Below are positions 37,656-50,184 of a DNA stretch of 64,000 nt, in pieces (the first letter of the stretch is position 1; each line of letters starts with the position of its first letter). Source of the stretch: Sipunculus nudus (taxonomy: Eukaryota; Annelida; Sipuncula; Golfingiida; Sipunculidae); assembly GCA_026874595.1 (NCBI GenBank), contig CM049309.1, positions 39,077,079 to 39,141,078 on the forward strand. Direction: 5' to 3'. A program made the translations under genes and the position numbers. The notes under the pieces were generated by a model. That model was not told where the DNA came from. It worked only from the letters and a program-made list of their open reading frames with translations, and searched no databases.

Positions 37656-38102
37656 TTACTTTCTGTTGTATGTTCTGTTTTGAAAGGTGTTTACTCTTTT
37701 CTTAATTTTACAAGGAATTACGGTTGATGTTAGAAATAAAGGTTTGTTTGTGGGTGTGTTTGTGTGGTGAGCTTCCTGCACTGTGCAATTCCTTGGAATC
37801 AAAGCTGGCCTGCAGTCACACTGGGGGTCATCAACTTCATACAGCCATATGGACTCAAACACATGAAACATAACAGTATGAAAATACAGTATCCCAAATA
37901 AATGTTTATTTACACATTTGTAAACTGAAAATAATATTTTCATAAGATTTTTAAAACTCCCTGGTTCAGTCAGATTTGAGAATCTTGTCATTTTTGGGAA
38001 CGAAGGCTGGAAGGAAATATACACCCTTGCCACACTCAAAATCCTTTTCCGTCTATTCCTGTTTGACCTGTAAAAACAAATGTTACCATTCTTAGTATAC
38101 AC
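37656..38102 (-). CDS. Unrecognised 148-codon frame inside the 4 kb element
   Basis: This is the longest open frame in the window. A pyrimidine tract ending in AG (TTTGTTTTTACAG, minus strand, near 38069) could be a splice acceptor. The stretch FHVFESIWLYEVDDPQCDC looks protein-like, but no domain or family is recognised. It may be a remnant exon of an element-encoded protein or chance. Low confidence. Confidence 0.15.
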   Translation of the reverse strand: MYTKNGNICFYRSNRNRRKRILSVARVYISFQPSFPKMTRFSNLTEPGSFKNLMKILFSVYKCVNKHLFGILYFHTVMFHVFESIWLYEVDDPQCDCRPALIPRNCTVQEAHHTNTPTNKPLFLTSTVIPCKIKKRVNTFQNRTYNRK

Positions 38103-41040
38103 ATATAGTCATTATTGCTCACATTAATTATTTAATTAAATAAGCTTTAAGATAATCTTTACACATTGATTCTTAATATTGCTTTTCTTAACATTAACAT
38201 TAGTTTACCTTATCTGGCGGCAACACACAAGTCAAAAAAGGAAAAGAATTTATTTCACTGAAAGTACATCTGCTCTCTATCTGGGGGTTGTAAATTTTTT
38301 GAAAATATGCCTGTTTAACATTTAGGATTATAAGTAAATAGAGTTGGACTTCTAAATTACTAACACAGGAAGAGTTTTCCAGTTTTTATACAGAATATAT
38401 ACAAACAATACAGATTATCAAATATACTGGTCACAGGACAGACAATGTGGCCTAAAGATGCTCGTAGGTTCAGAAAGTAGGTTACTCAGTTGAAACAATT
38501 TTAACATGTAAGCAGTCATAATATATAAATGTTAACCACCAAATTTTTACTTCAAATATTGTATGCTCCAGCTGTTTGATAAAAAAAAAACTTAGAAATC
38601 ATAACATTGCCCATTTGCTAAAAGATTTAATTGTTACTTTATATAATAAACTGAATATGCTTACCAGACAATTCTTGCAAGGGCTGGAGATATCTAGGCT
38701 ATTCTTATACTTTCACCACCATTTCTTCATACTGGTTCTAAGAAAAGTAAAGAAACCAAATCATAGAAACAAAGGTTGTTGGAAATAAATAATTAAGAAA
38801 ATGGAGTCTTGCATATTTTTTATATTTAAGTAGACAAATGGACTAAAAAAGGGCCTCACATCAAATCATAGAACTAAAACAGTACATCAATGATATATTG
38901 GTTGTCAGTAATGTTAAAAATGACATCTTGACCTTCTATGGTGAAATTGCACTAAGAAATCATACAAGGTGGACCAAAAAAATCCACTTTTGATTGACCT
39001 GTAAATTGAACCAGATTTGATTTCTCTTAGGGAATCAAAATAGTACCTAATGAAATCATCCTTAGTGAAACAAATTCCCAAATTATCATGCTTTTCCTTT
39101 TGTAATGCAAGTGTAGTGTCTGATGAAACCTTAAATGATAAATAGTCAAGGAACCAAGTCCAATAAACATAAGCTCATATAATTAAATCTATGCATGAGT
39201 GTCCTTGACCTTCTGATGTCACATTCTGATTAAATTCATACAAATGAATGACTTCATGGATTGTTGTGAAACATATTGTGTTTATGGGACAGGGTCAATG
39301 TTTAATTCAGTGGTGTTTATGACACACAAAAAATGACAAATAGAAGGGCATATTACAAAAATAAAGCTTAATTTATTGGCATTCGTGTGATTGACTCCAA
39401 AAGTAAAAATTACATGAGTAGTTGAAATGTTTGGACAAGGTACAGCAAACCTCTCCTCAATCACAATCACATGAATTGTTATTGATGGGCGTTATTCTGG
39501 CCTAAAACATGTTAAAACTGCCAATTTATACTGATCCAACTAATGCCTTCTGAAGCAACAGACTTGGTGGAGATTCTCTGTTTACATCTCGATTTACCTT
39601 GTTTTGGGCCAAATATCAGCCACAAATAATGATTCATGCAGCTGTGCTTCAATCTTATCCAAAAATGGTTGTGTTTCAAAGCATCCACCAAAATTGATAC
39701 AGATTGTATAACACCAGCAATGAGCAACAGTGTTTAAAAAATGTTTACTTTTTTTGAGGAAAAAAGGTTTTGCGCATGTGTAATGAACAATTCTTAAACA
39801 CTTTATGACTTTTGAGCACCCTAGCACTTAAGCTTTATGTGATCATGTCACAGGGACATCCAGAAATTACATCAACATGTACACCCAACTACAAACAGCA
39901 TCACTAAAAAGGGCATGTTCTTAGCTTTATATATATGTATAGAACATGCACATTGTCACTAAATAGAGGCAACAGCTTTAGCTTTTGACAGGAGCTGGTA
40001 TTTTGTAAATAAGGACCACCTAATAGAGAATGAAACACATAATTGTGTATTTTCAGGGCAAAACAAGATGAGTGAAAGTCATCTTAATACTATCACTGAT
40101 TTAAACATGCAAAAAGAACTGAAATAATGCAAGAGTACTCACCAATGAGACATTTTTCAGCTATTAATTCCCCTTCTGGTTGACAAACCCAGCTTGTTCC
40201 AAATATGATCCCAACGGTAACCAGATGTTGTCATTCACACAGGAATGCAATCTCTATGTCCCGGGGAACACAGCAAGTACAGCTGAGACAGCTAGCTAGA
40301 CCTTTGCCTTATCAGTAACAGTCATGGGGGGAGAGGGGTGTTACATATATCTGTGAATGCAGTATTACTACTCATTACTGAGCCTGAAGAATTCTGGTTA
40401 ATGTCACTATAAGGATGCAGACATTTGTTTTTGTAAAATAACAATGCTTTGATAAATATTGTTGATTTTGTATGGCAATATTTAACAGCTGAAAGGCAGG
40501 TGTGTTTTAGCTGTTAGAACTATATAATTATAAATCCAATGAAATATTAGGATAGTGTTTAGGGTTTACCATAATTAGTCAGTAGCTTACCACATCATTA
40601 CCCAATGTTCTGTATTTATGAAGTAGTTATCAGTAGTAATGGGATTCTGAAGTACTTGAATATAAACTACATTCCAACAGAAATAATGTTTTTTATAATA
40701 TATCAATGCCACAAAATATAAACAAAATATAGTTTTATTTTGTGTTTTGATTAAATGATCTTTTTCTGCATGAATACTATGGTTAAATGTTTACATCACT
40801 TATGGAATAAATCAGATAAAAAAGTAGCAGAATATAATTCCTAATTAGTATCATTTTTTAATATACCTAAAATTCTGAGGAAGCTTGTTATTTTGACCCC
40901 CATATTACCATACTTCTGCATTATTTATTCAGTTCAATTCATTTTGTTTGAAAAACATAAAGAGTTGGGACTCAGAAGTTTCTGCAGCATTTTTGTTCCC
41001 TTCGAAAATTTCTAAGCCCTATCTTGTAGCACAATAAGCC
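38103..41040. other. Interior of the 4 kb element, no gene recognised
   Basis: AT-rich, with frames below 80 codons and no motif identified. Confidence 0.35.
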
Positions 41041-41366
41041 TCAAAGTATATAAACATATAACTGAAATATAACTGACATATACAGAGCTCCTTCATGTGC
41101 ATGCTACCTTACATCTCCCATACAAGTCACATATAACTGAAATATAGAGAATAGCTTTAAGTGTGACTCCCTTATAGCTGACATAAAACAAACATACAAC
41201 TCCCTTATAACTCACATATATAACTATGCCTGGCTAAACATATAGCTGCAATATAAATATAACTCACATACACAGCACTTATATGGGAAATATAAGGGAC
41301 ATACAAGGGCCTTATATGGGACATATAAGGAACATATATGTTGAGTACTTATCATTTTCGTAAGGG

Positions 41367-44300
41367 TTATCTTATGCAATTATCTCTACATAAGACAAAC
41401 TTGCAAAACAAAATTTGCACCAATGGCATAAAGAGGCAAATGCATAATTTTTGGTACCTTACATACTCACGATATAAATATTATTTACTTTAAGACCTAG
41501 TTGACATGTCTTATATATATATGGGGTTCATGGCATCAATCTCTAATAAGTGGCCATTATTTATCCTCCACGGATATGAATATAAAGAAATATGAAGTAA
41601 CAGTGAAACACATGCATGCGGAGAATACAAGTCTCACTGTAAACAGAGGTGGGCAGCTCTTGATCATTGGTCCCAGGAATGTTGGTGCCTCTTTAGTACA
41701 TCACGTCTATTATGACGTCATCACTAATCCCTGATATGCCCATTTTACAGATTACCAAGATGTCGCTACAGAACAGACTAGTTACTCAAAAAATAGTTTT
41801 AAATTGTGAACAGGAAAATGACATAAGGTAGGCTATTATTTCAATAATAATTAATTACATGTTTCCCTTTTTCTGCCCTAAGGACAAAAAGTTTTTTCTT
41901 TCTTTGACTAGCAAAAAAATAATAAAAAAGAAAGGTGGACAGGGGTGCCCAGGAACGGATTATAAATAATTAACGTTTCATAGTCATGCTGATTGCATGG
42001 ACACTGTGGTGGCTTATCTAGTAGATGAGAGCCAAAACTGTAAAAAGGATATAGCTCCATAAAAAAGAAATGGTGTTTGACAGTTTAAATTAATGTAATG
42101 TGAAAATAATTGTTTTGATAACATTATTGTTTGATTTGGATAATATAAAATGTATATTGTTAACATTCAAAAATTATTTGATAGAAAAACACTCAACTTT
42201 CAATACTGAATACATTTTAAATTCTGTCAAAACAATTCCAAAATGCACAATGAAAAAGAATCAATGATGGTCTCCTGAGATAAAGCAAAGGAAATGTTGA
42301 GGAAGAGATGTGTCAATAATGGTGTGTTCTCAGTGCGGATAAAGCTGATTATTAATGGATATTTTTAATGTCCTTGAGGATGAGAAATGAAGACCCAGAC
42401 CTCAACAGACCCCTATTTCTCCCTTCCTTTTCTAACCTCCTGCTGTTGGGCGTTTGTTTCGGATAGTTTTAGGACCAGACATTTCTAGTTTTCACTTATT
42501 TTGGCCTTGTGCCAATAACGATATTCCTCAGAGGGATGGGGGTCAGTCAAATTAACTGACCTGCTTGTCACCAGAAATGACCCTTTTAAGTAGCTGTGGT
42601 GCAGTGAGAGACGTGGAGAATTTCTGTTCGATATTACCAAGCACTGCGCTGCTAAGCAAAACATCCTGCCTGGATGGTCCAAGCCATCCTGGGATCCATA
42701 AAGTCGCTACAACACATTCAGGACCATGCGACAACTATATCAATACATCAAGGATTAGGCTTCCAGGCATAGTCTGCCGAGATCACTGCTCGGACCCACT
42801 TGATGCAGAAACTATTTAATTACCCATCATGCTTGGCATCGTTAAGTCTTAATGCAATGTATGAGACCATGGAGATGCCTGCGCTTTTAATTTATAAAGA
42901 TAGTCACTGATACCATTTTGTTGATGAGATAAGTGATTCAATTCTACCCTTAATTTTTACCCCCAAAACCTCTTATTTATATGAGTTTGATGCTAAGTTC
43001 CACACATGAGATGTCCATCTCTCAATTTATAAGGATATTACTAATATCAAGTCGATTTAACTAAACATTTACTGACAATACTAATGTATAACATAAACAT
43101 TTGTATCTTGTGAATTTTCTTTCCACTTTTTATTTTCATAAAATGCAATAACTGAGCTGCCCATAACTAAATACAGCAAGACAATACTAATAAAATTAAT
43201 AGAAATTCTATTGAGTTTTCTAGATGTTTTTGAAGATCACAAAAAAAAGAAAACTTAGCTAAATGTCTTAACATGGTGAGGATTATTGCAGAGGGAGGAA
43301 AATGATGTGTGATATTATGACTATCTCAATAAAAAATTGAAACTGCATTCAATGAAATTTCAGGAAACAGTGAAAACTTTGTCAACTGTGATTAAATTAA
43401 GAGTCATTGCAGGAAATTATTTCAGCTACTCCCAATGTTATATTTAACTGAAAGTATGCATTATTAATTGTCTCCATGTCATTATCTGTATAGGCCAGCT
43501 TTAAACAAATTAAGGGCCGATTCCTGTCACCTGAGAATTACTTTGTTTAATGAGATAGACCAATTTACTGTTTCAGTGGGTGGAAAGCTGACTATTCATT
43601 CTTAAACAACATGGGCAGATTCAGGTTTTAGAAAAATCAGGGTCCAACCCAGGAGGACTGATGACAAAAGCTAGAAAAAGATCCCCAGGTCTAGAAAAAT
43701 GGGGGTGCAGGCCACAAAAATTGGGTCTGATACCCTTAAGAAAAGGTTGCAGTGGCTGAAAAAGGGAGGGTCTGGACCCCCTTGATTGAATCCTCCCCTG
43801 GATCCGCTTCTTAAGCACTGGTCCATTCTCGTTTAGTCAATGTCCCATGGTCCATATTATTATGGAAAACGCCTGACTAGAAAAATGCTCACCCAGTTTT
43901 TCATATATACTACAGGCCAACACAGCATTGTGTTCCCCTGTCAACTATTCATACACTTCAACCATTTCAGATATTAATAAAAAAAAGTTCAGCTATAAAA
44001 AAAAATCTACAGTATAGTAACCAGCCAGCACTGTTGGTGGTATTCACTCGTTATCCACAGGAAATGCCTCCTGACAAACCCTGTATGCTTAGCCTGTTCC
44101 TTCTACAGAATAAAAAAATGTTTCCATGACAACCAGCAACTTGAAGGCTGAAAACTTGATGACAGACTAGACCATGCCGCAGATTTTATCTCGTGGGAGG
44201 AATACGTTTTTTATCTGTGTCCCCTCAGAATTCTGGAGCGAAGGAAATGCCTGTCCGTCACCAGAGTCTGTGTTATTATTCATTTCCTGCCAGATGGCAG

Positions 44301-44835
44301 TTTTTGCTTTTGATTTTGCTATTCATCATAACTTTTATTCTGCATAAGAGCATTCCTGCTTGTCATATTTCCTCACCAGAACTTTCTATTCCTCAGGTCA
44401 AAAATACGTTTTTTTGTCTTCATAAAAGGTTTATGTATTATTGAGGAAAAAATTCCAAATGTTACTACCAGTAATAAAATGCAGTAAAACCACACCTACC
44501 GACCACCTCAAAATAAGGACCGCTTTATCACAGTCCCATTGTTGTTTTGCTTTTTATATCAGACCTTATTTAAATGTAATCTCAAGGTTTCACTGTATGT
44601 ATAAATAAAATTTCTCACCTTCAGATATGGAATTTCTATCCTGGTTTTATAAGCACAAGGTTGATTTTAAAAATAAATTCTTAGGACATATACCAGTAGT
44701 TGTGATCAGGTCCTTTTAAGAGTATATGGTATATTTAATACTTAAAAGGAGCCTTCTTAATTAGACAAATGAAAATAATTGAACTTTCTAGGCACAGGAC
44801 ATAAAAGTTCATCTAATAACATTAATTCATGCATT
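41367..44835. other. Non-coding stretch
   Basis: No exon supported. About 43615-43815 looks like a decayed repeat with GGATCC and GGGGTGCAGGCC blocks. About 42380-42860 is balanced unique sequence. Confidence 0.35.
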
Positions 44836-45340
44836 CAGCAGTTCAATGATTGACTGTTCCAACTCTTTGCTATGTGGTCTTCCTTGCATGTTGCTGGACC
44901 GGCTACAGAGAGTGCAGAATGCAGCTGCTAGGCTTGTAACTGGTGCCAAGAAGCGCGACCACATTACACCAATACTTAAAGAACTCCATTGACCCCCGGT
45001 GCGACAGTGCATTGATTTTAAAATTTTATTATAAGCATATATAAAGCCATAAATGGTCAATCGCCTATTTACTTTAGGAACCTCTTAACTTTTTTATGTT
45101 CCAGTCAGGCAGCTTAGGTCATCTGACCAAGGGCTTTAAGTGATCCCTAAAGCACAAAGTGAGATGTGTCGTTCAAGATCTTTCTCAGCTGTGGCACCAA
45201 GGTTGTGGAATGAACTTCCGCACTCAATCAGAGCTTCACCATCTTTAGCTTCTTTTAAAAGAAATCTTAAAACTTACCTTTTTATATTAGCTTTTGGTAG
45301 TTCTTAGAAATTAGGGTTTTCTTTTAGGAATATGATCTAT
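44836..45340 (+). pseudogene. CR1/L2-like non-LTR retrotransposon, C-terminal reverse-transcriptase fragment
   Basis: Plus-strand translation gives NSLLCGLPCMLLDRLQRVQN, then AAARLVTGAKKRDHITPILK. It breaks at a stop in the LHW position (TGG to TGA) and shows further stops. After a shift it continues SRSFSAVAPRLWNELPHSI and SLASFKRNLKTYLF. These are the conserved C-terminal blocks that follow the catalytic core in CR1/L2/Jockey-group reverse transcriptases. The catalytic domain and endonuclease are missing, so this is a 5'-truncated dead copy. Confidence 0.85.
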
Positions 45341-45647
45341 AAAACTCAGCTGTATAAATCAAGACAACAGGTTGTCAAGTCATTGTCTTTATTGTTGGCT
45401 GTTGTAGCTATAATTATTCATAATTCCTATTTTAGGTCATTCATTTTGTTTTCCAACTAAATAGATTTGATCGAAAGATCTTAAGAAAAACAAGGACCAA
45501 AGTTTATAAAAAGGGTGCAGTTGATTATGATTCCATTTAATGATTCTCCACAAAATTTGCATAAACACTCACACACAGAACCTAATGAAACCATACTCGA
45601 TCTTTCTGCACAAGGGTTAGAATAGTACAGACAGAGGTTGAAAGTGT
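45341..45647. other. Downstream sequence, possibly CR1/L2 3' UTR
   Basis: AT-rich. Contains GATTTGATCGAAAGATCTTAAG; no clear end repeat was found. Confidence 0.3.
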
Positions 45648-46084
45648 AACATACACATTTTGCTCAGGGAAAAATATTGGACTGATCCCGGATTTGAACC
45701 CATGTCGGGGGCTAACATGTCCAGTGTTCCAACCAGTAAGTACTACACTGAAAGCAATCTTTGCCAGCTAGACAAGTTTGGTTTGCTCTATATGCACCCC
45801 ATAACACCCCAACTCTAAGTCTTAAGAGCAGTCTGTTATCAGAACAAGATTGATTCATCCAGGAGTGACTCTTTTGGTGAACTAGGTGGTGGTAATTTCC
45901 AAATTACTTCAAACCACCATTCCCGAGGCCCAAGAGCTGCCCCCATTATGTTACGTACGCATTTTGCTCAGGGGAAAATATTAGGTCGATCCAGGAGATG
46001 AACTCATCTCAGTGGCACACGTGTCTGGCATTCAAACCGCTTCACTAGAAAGTTTGATCCGCTTTCAGGTGCACCCCGTAACAA
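45648..46084 (-). mobile_element. TRIM-like miniature LTR element or tandem tRNA-like SINE pair
   Basis: Two direct repeats (45648-45815 and 45951-46084) share ACATTTTGCTCAGG, AAATATT, GATCC.G and GCACCCC.TAACA. On the minus strand both begin TGTTA and end TAACA, and a purine-rich AGAGTTGGGG precedes the left copy like a polypurine tract. The left copy also holds GGGTTCAAATCC (minus), a tRNA B-box. The two copies are fairly diverged, hence old. The spacing and size fit a TRIM, and the B-box fits a SINE. Confidence 0.45.
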
Positions 46085-47024
46085 CAGGAATAGTGTCCAT
46101 GACCCATTGCCTAGCTGGTACATGCATCATTAGAAGACCATCATGTCACAAAATTTGTACTTCCCTCTCATCTTATTAAAGTGTTGGGTTCCAGATAGCT
46201 GTGTGATTGTTAAGGACCGCCTCCCTCTAGGAAGATGACATCAATTTACACCTGCTAATCCTCTTAAGTGCTCCTTAAGTGATGATGTCTTATTTCACAC
46301 CTACATATCAATCAGGTCACTGTCCTAGGAAGTCGGTAGCACATGTGCAGCTCTTTCATTATGACTAAATTTTGATTGAGTTCGAATTATTTTAATTTTA
46401 TTCTCCATAGAAGACCAGGAAGCTTGCTGATACATTTGTGCTGACAACTAAAATTATCACGCTATTCTGTTTTTTTTTATGACCAGATGACAGTTCATAC
46501 ATATATCCCTGGCCTTATATAAGCTGAGTCTGTTCTGTCATTGTACTCTACCAAGAACAGGGCACCTCTGCAGGCTTCCACACAGAGAGGATAGGTTTTT
46601 ACAGCCATCTGGTGTGATGCCAAGAGGGCATGTTACCTCGCAATTCAATTAATGAGGTTGTCAAATAGTTCAGAGGCTCTCATATCAAAGTCCATTCCAT
46701 CACTATGTTAATTCTGTAACACTAACCTAATTTATCCATGGTTTCAGAGAGACAACTGGGATGTCAGTGTGGCTGGGTCAGCTGTATCCAAAACGTCTAA
46801 ATCAGGTAACCCACAAATTACTTAAATTTGTACTTACAAAAAGTACTATGTGTCACTTAATATAAGCCATACATATCTCTCAATACTTTAGTTTATTTCC
46901 AAATAAAATGGTTCTGTTGTAACTGAGCATATTGTTAAATCTTCATGTACGTTTATATGAGTATATATATGCGTGTTTCCCCACCTGCAGCTCCCAGTTT
47001 ATGTGACAGTATATTTCCCTTGCA
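46085..47024. other. Non-coding stretch
   Basis: Nothing supported. Confidence 0.35.
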
Positions 47025-47679
47025 CGCAAGATGGACTCTGCCTGATATCTTGAGTTTTGACCTCAGAGTCTGACTACAAGTCGGACTCCATGATCCTCGA
47101 GTCCAAATCCATGAAAAGGGGACACGAGTCCAGACGCGAGTCCAAGTCGAGTCCTCAGTCACTGTTACACATATCACATGTTTAAATAATAACCAATCAC
47201 TATCATAATCACTATAATAACCAAGTAAGTCACAGAATACCACACCATAATATCTTGTCAACTATCTGCAGGAATTTTCATTTTTAATTCAAGAATATAT
47301 TTTTCAACAGGCACCATCTTTTATATGAGGTAAAAGGTCACCACATGACCAAATTGTATTCTCTCTGGATTTAATGTATCCTGTGAACAGAATTAGGGCA
47401 GTGATGTGGTCCAGTCCACACTATCCCAGTCCAAGTCCAAGTGTGAGTCCAAGTCAAAAGTCCAAGTCCTTGAGGTTCAAGTGCAAGTCCACCTTTCAAG
47501 AGTCAGAGTCAATCAGAATCAGAGTCAAAGTGTGAGTTGGAGTCCAATACAAGTATCCTAAAAAAGCAATTTACAATGTAAATTCCAGATTATCATGTAT
47601 ATTTTTAAGTAAGTTCACACATGGTTCTACTATAATAATAAATTACATTCACAGCTCCTGATGCTGAGAAAAACTTGGC

Positions 47680-47724
<45 letters not shown>

Positions 47725-47950
47725 GATATTATTTTAATTGTAATATTCTGTTAGTATTGTTTGCACATTTACATAAATCTTTCTTATATTTTACAGAGAT
47801 TTTCCTATTGGACTCAAGATGGACTCAAGACTGATCTCTCGGGGTTCTTTAATACCTCTGAGTGCAAGTAAAGGACCCTGGAATCTAAGTCCGTGTCCAA
47901 AAAAAGTGGACACATCTGGACTTAAGTACAAATCCGGATGTAAGAATTTG
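47025..47950. repeat. GAGTCC/AAGTCC hexamer-rich repeat blocks
   Basis: Three blocks (about 47025-47165, 47400-47570 and 47805-47945) consist of degenerate hexamers such as GAGTCC, AAGTCC, GGACTC and GAGTCA. They are separated by AT-rich spacers including a (TA)n run at 47678-47722. They look like parts of one decayed element with internal inverted symmetry. Confidence 0.6.
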
Positions 47951-50184
47951 GAAAAGCCCATAATTATGTCATATAGTTGTAAATAAGAAAAATCTCTGCC
48001 AATTGTTTAACTCTTCAATAACTGAGTTTTTAACCTGAGGCACACAGCCAGGCAGTCCAGGTTTAAAAGGAGGCTACATACTATCCCATTTACATCAGCA
48101 CTGTCGTCAGTCATCAATATGATATGGTCTGATTACAATGGCCTTTATATTCCAGGCCTGGCTGTGGGTCTATGAACATGACTATGGATCCCTATGACAG
48201 CTGATATACCGTACCTGGTGCAAGACGAAACTTGTAACAGAAATGTACATAGCCAATGTAGCACTACATCACAATTTAAGAAATAACGACTGGTCAGGTT
48301 TCAAGAACTCCTTTTCTGTTGCTATTGACATCAAATTTTCCGATAGTGTGAAAATCAATTGCAACTTTGAAATGTAAAATATTTTTACATAAGTCTTTTT
48401 AATTATGCTCAATATTCAAAATGAGAATTTTCAAAACATCAATTCTTAGAATTCATTAAATAATATATATTTCTAAAGGAATGTAGTTCCATAACCACAC
48501 CAACACTGCTGTTTTGTCAAATTTATCAAATATTATTTTCCTTCAGGAATGTATGTCAATAAACACACAAACACTGCAGTTTAACTGCACAGGGATTTTA
48601 ACATCAATAAAACCAGGGAATCAACAAGCCCCTGGCTGGCCTGTGTAAAAAGTTCCCATGGCATGTGTTCTTGTAATGTGATACTATTTATGGAAATGGA
48701 AGTGTCGAATACATGCACTCTGTGAAACTTCACCCCTGGGACAAAAGTGTGGTTGAATCGAAAGAGCCGAGCTACAGACCTGCAGAAGACAATAGTTAAA
48801 AAGAGTCAATACTAAATATACCTACCTTGGTGCTGGCAGAAGGTGTCCTTGATGATGAGATCTATATGTTACTTCAATCCTGGTCCCAGCATGCAGTCAG
48901 GCACCGTTAACTGAACAATTGTTCCCCAATGCTCCTAAGAGCATTAACCAACAATGCGAGATGCATCAAAATCAGACAGCACTGTCCTCAGTGGTTAAGT
49001 CCTTGGCTGGGCTGGAGAGGTGATTTAGCAGAACCTGCAGCAATAAGCCCAGTCGTTAATTCTGGCGTCTTTGTGCAGCCGGCCATCCCACAGCTGGGCC
49101 TTCCATTCACTAGAATTCTTCTGCGATTGGACAAACTGTTCTGCCCCTGCAGCCATTATTGGCTATGGCTGCTGCCTTGCTTGCGGCACCCATAATGAAA
49201 TAGATCAATACTGCCAAAAGAGGCGCCCCCGCAGCAAGAGTGTGCCAGGCAGCAGGCTCATAAATACATTAACAAAGCTAGCATTAGTATGTTTGTTAAA
49301 TCATTCATATACCTGTATATTCATAATGACAGTCTCGGGGAATCCTGGATCTCAGGGAAATTAATGATGCATTGTAAGGTATGGTTTCCATGGATACCTC
49401 CTCCCACCAAATTTTGTTTTTAATCAATAAAGGAATTAAAGCAGTTAATTTCCTGCTGTCTTGACAAAGGTCCTCGTTAGTGAACAATTAAGATCCCCAG
49501 GAATTATTTAGGAGTGATGTACTGACTTTGCATGACACCATATCCACTAAATATGTGTGATAATACTGCCGTCAAGTCATTTTTAATGGCATATACCCTG
49601 GATATACTGGTTATAACTGTCAACTCAAACAGTTCCATAGACAGTTTACAGGCCATCTGCAGCAGTTCAGTTTGTGCACTGGTATTAGGTTAAGAAAAGA
49701 GAAAGAATAAACAGCATATATATATATATATATATATATAGTGAATGTGAAATACTAAAGGCAAGCTGGTTCAATAATTTTTTTATAATATGTCATCACT
49801 GGAGTCAAATTTCACTATTTCTTTCACAAAATAAACTATTTATAAAAAATAAACTATTTATAAAAAAATACTACGATAAGTACCAGGCCTAAACTGCTAA
49901 AAAAATTAGCACTAACAGGTCTAGGTGTCCAATGTAAAATCATTATTGGATATCAATCAATCAATGGCTCTGATTTATCCTAGTATACTTAGCTGTGTAA
50001 TAGTACAGTTATACTGACCTTGACATTATGTCCTCCACTGCAAAATGTCCTTGTCTGAAACATCCAACTGACCCGAGAATGAAAAAAAAAAGCGAACATC
50101 CAACACACTATACATATACTGTGGTTGCCTTTTTGTTCGCGAGGGTTTTAATTTTGTGATATGCGCAAATGAAAAATAATCACA
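47951..50184. other. Non-coding stretch
   Basis: No exon supported. A (TA)n run lies at 49717-49741. About 48590-49270 is unique and less AT-biased. Confidence 0.35.

Larger units (their letters stand above)
37301..41366. mobile_element. 4 kb inverted-repeat element with terminal TATA-phased arrays
   Basis: Left end CCCTTACCGAAAATTTTTAT; right end, complement, CCCTTACGAAAATGATAAGT. Inside each end is a 0.3 kb array of self-complementary units such as CATATATGTCCCTTATAACTCC (left, 37324-37620) and GGGACATATAAGG (right, about 41045-41342). The interior has no recognised transposase. A target duplication is not resolved, although TT flanks both ends. The superfamily cannot be assigned from the ends alone. 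Confidence 0.55.

Noticed and set aside
44827-45060. 77-codon minus-strand frame
   Set aside because: It is antisense to the CR1/L2-like reverse-transcriptase fragment, which is the meaningful reading.
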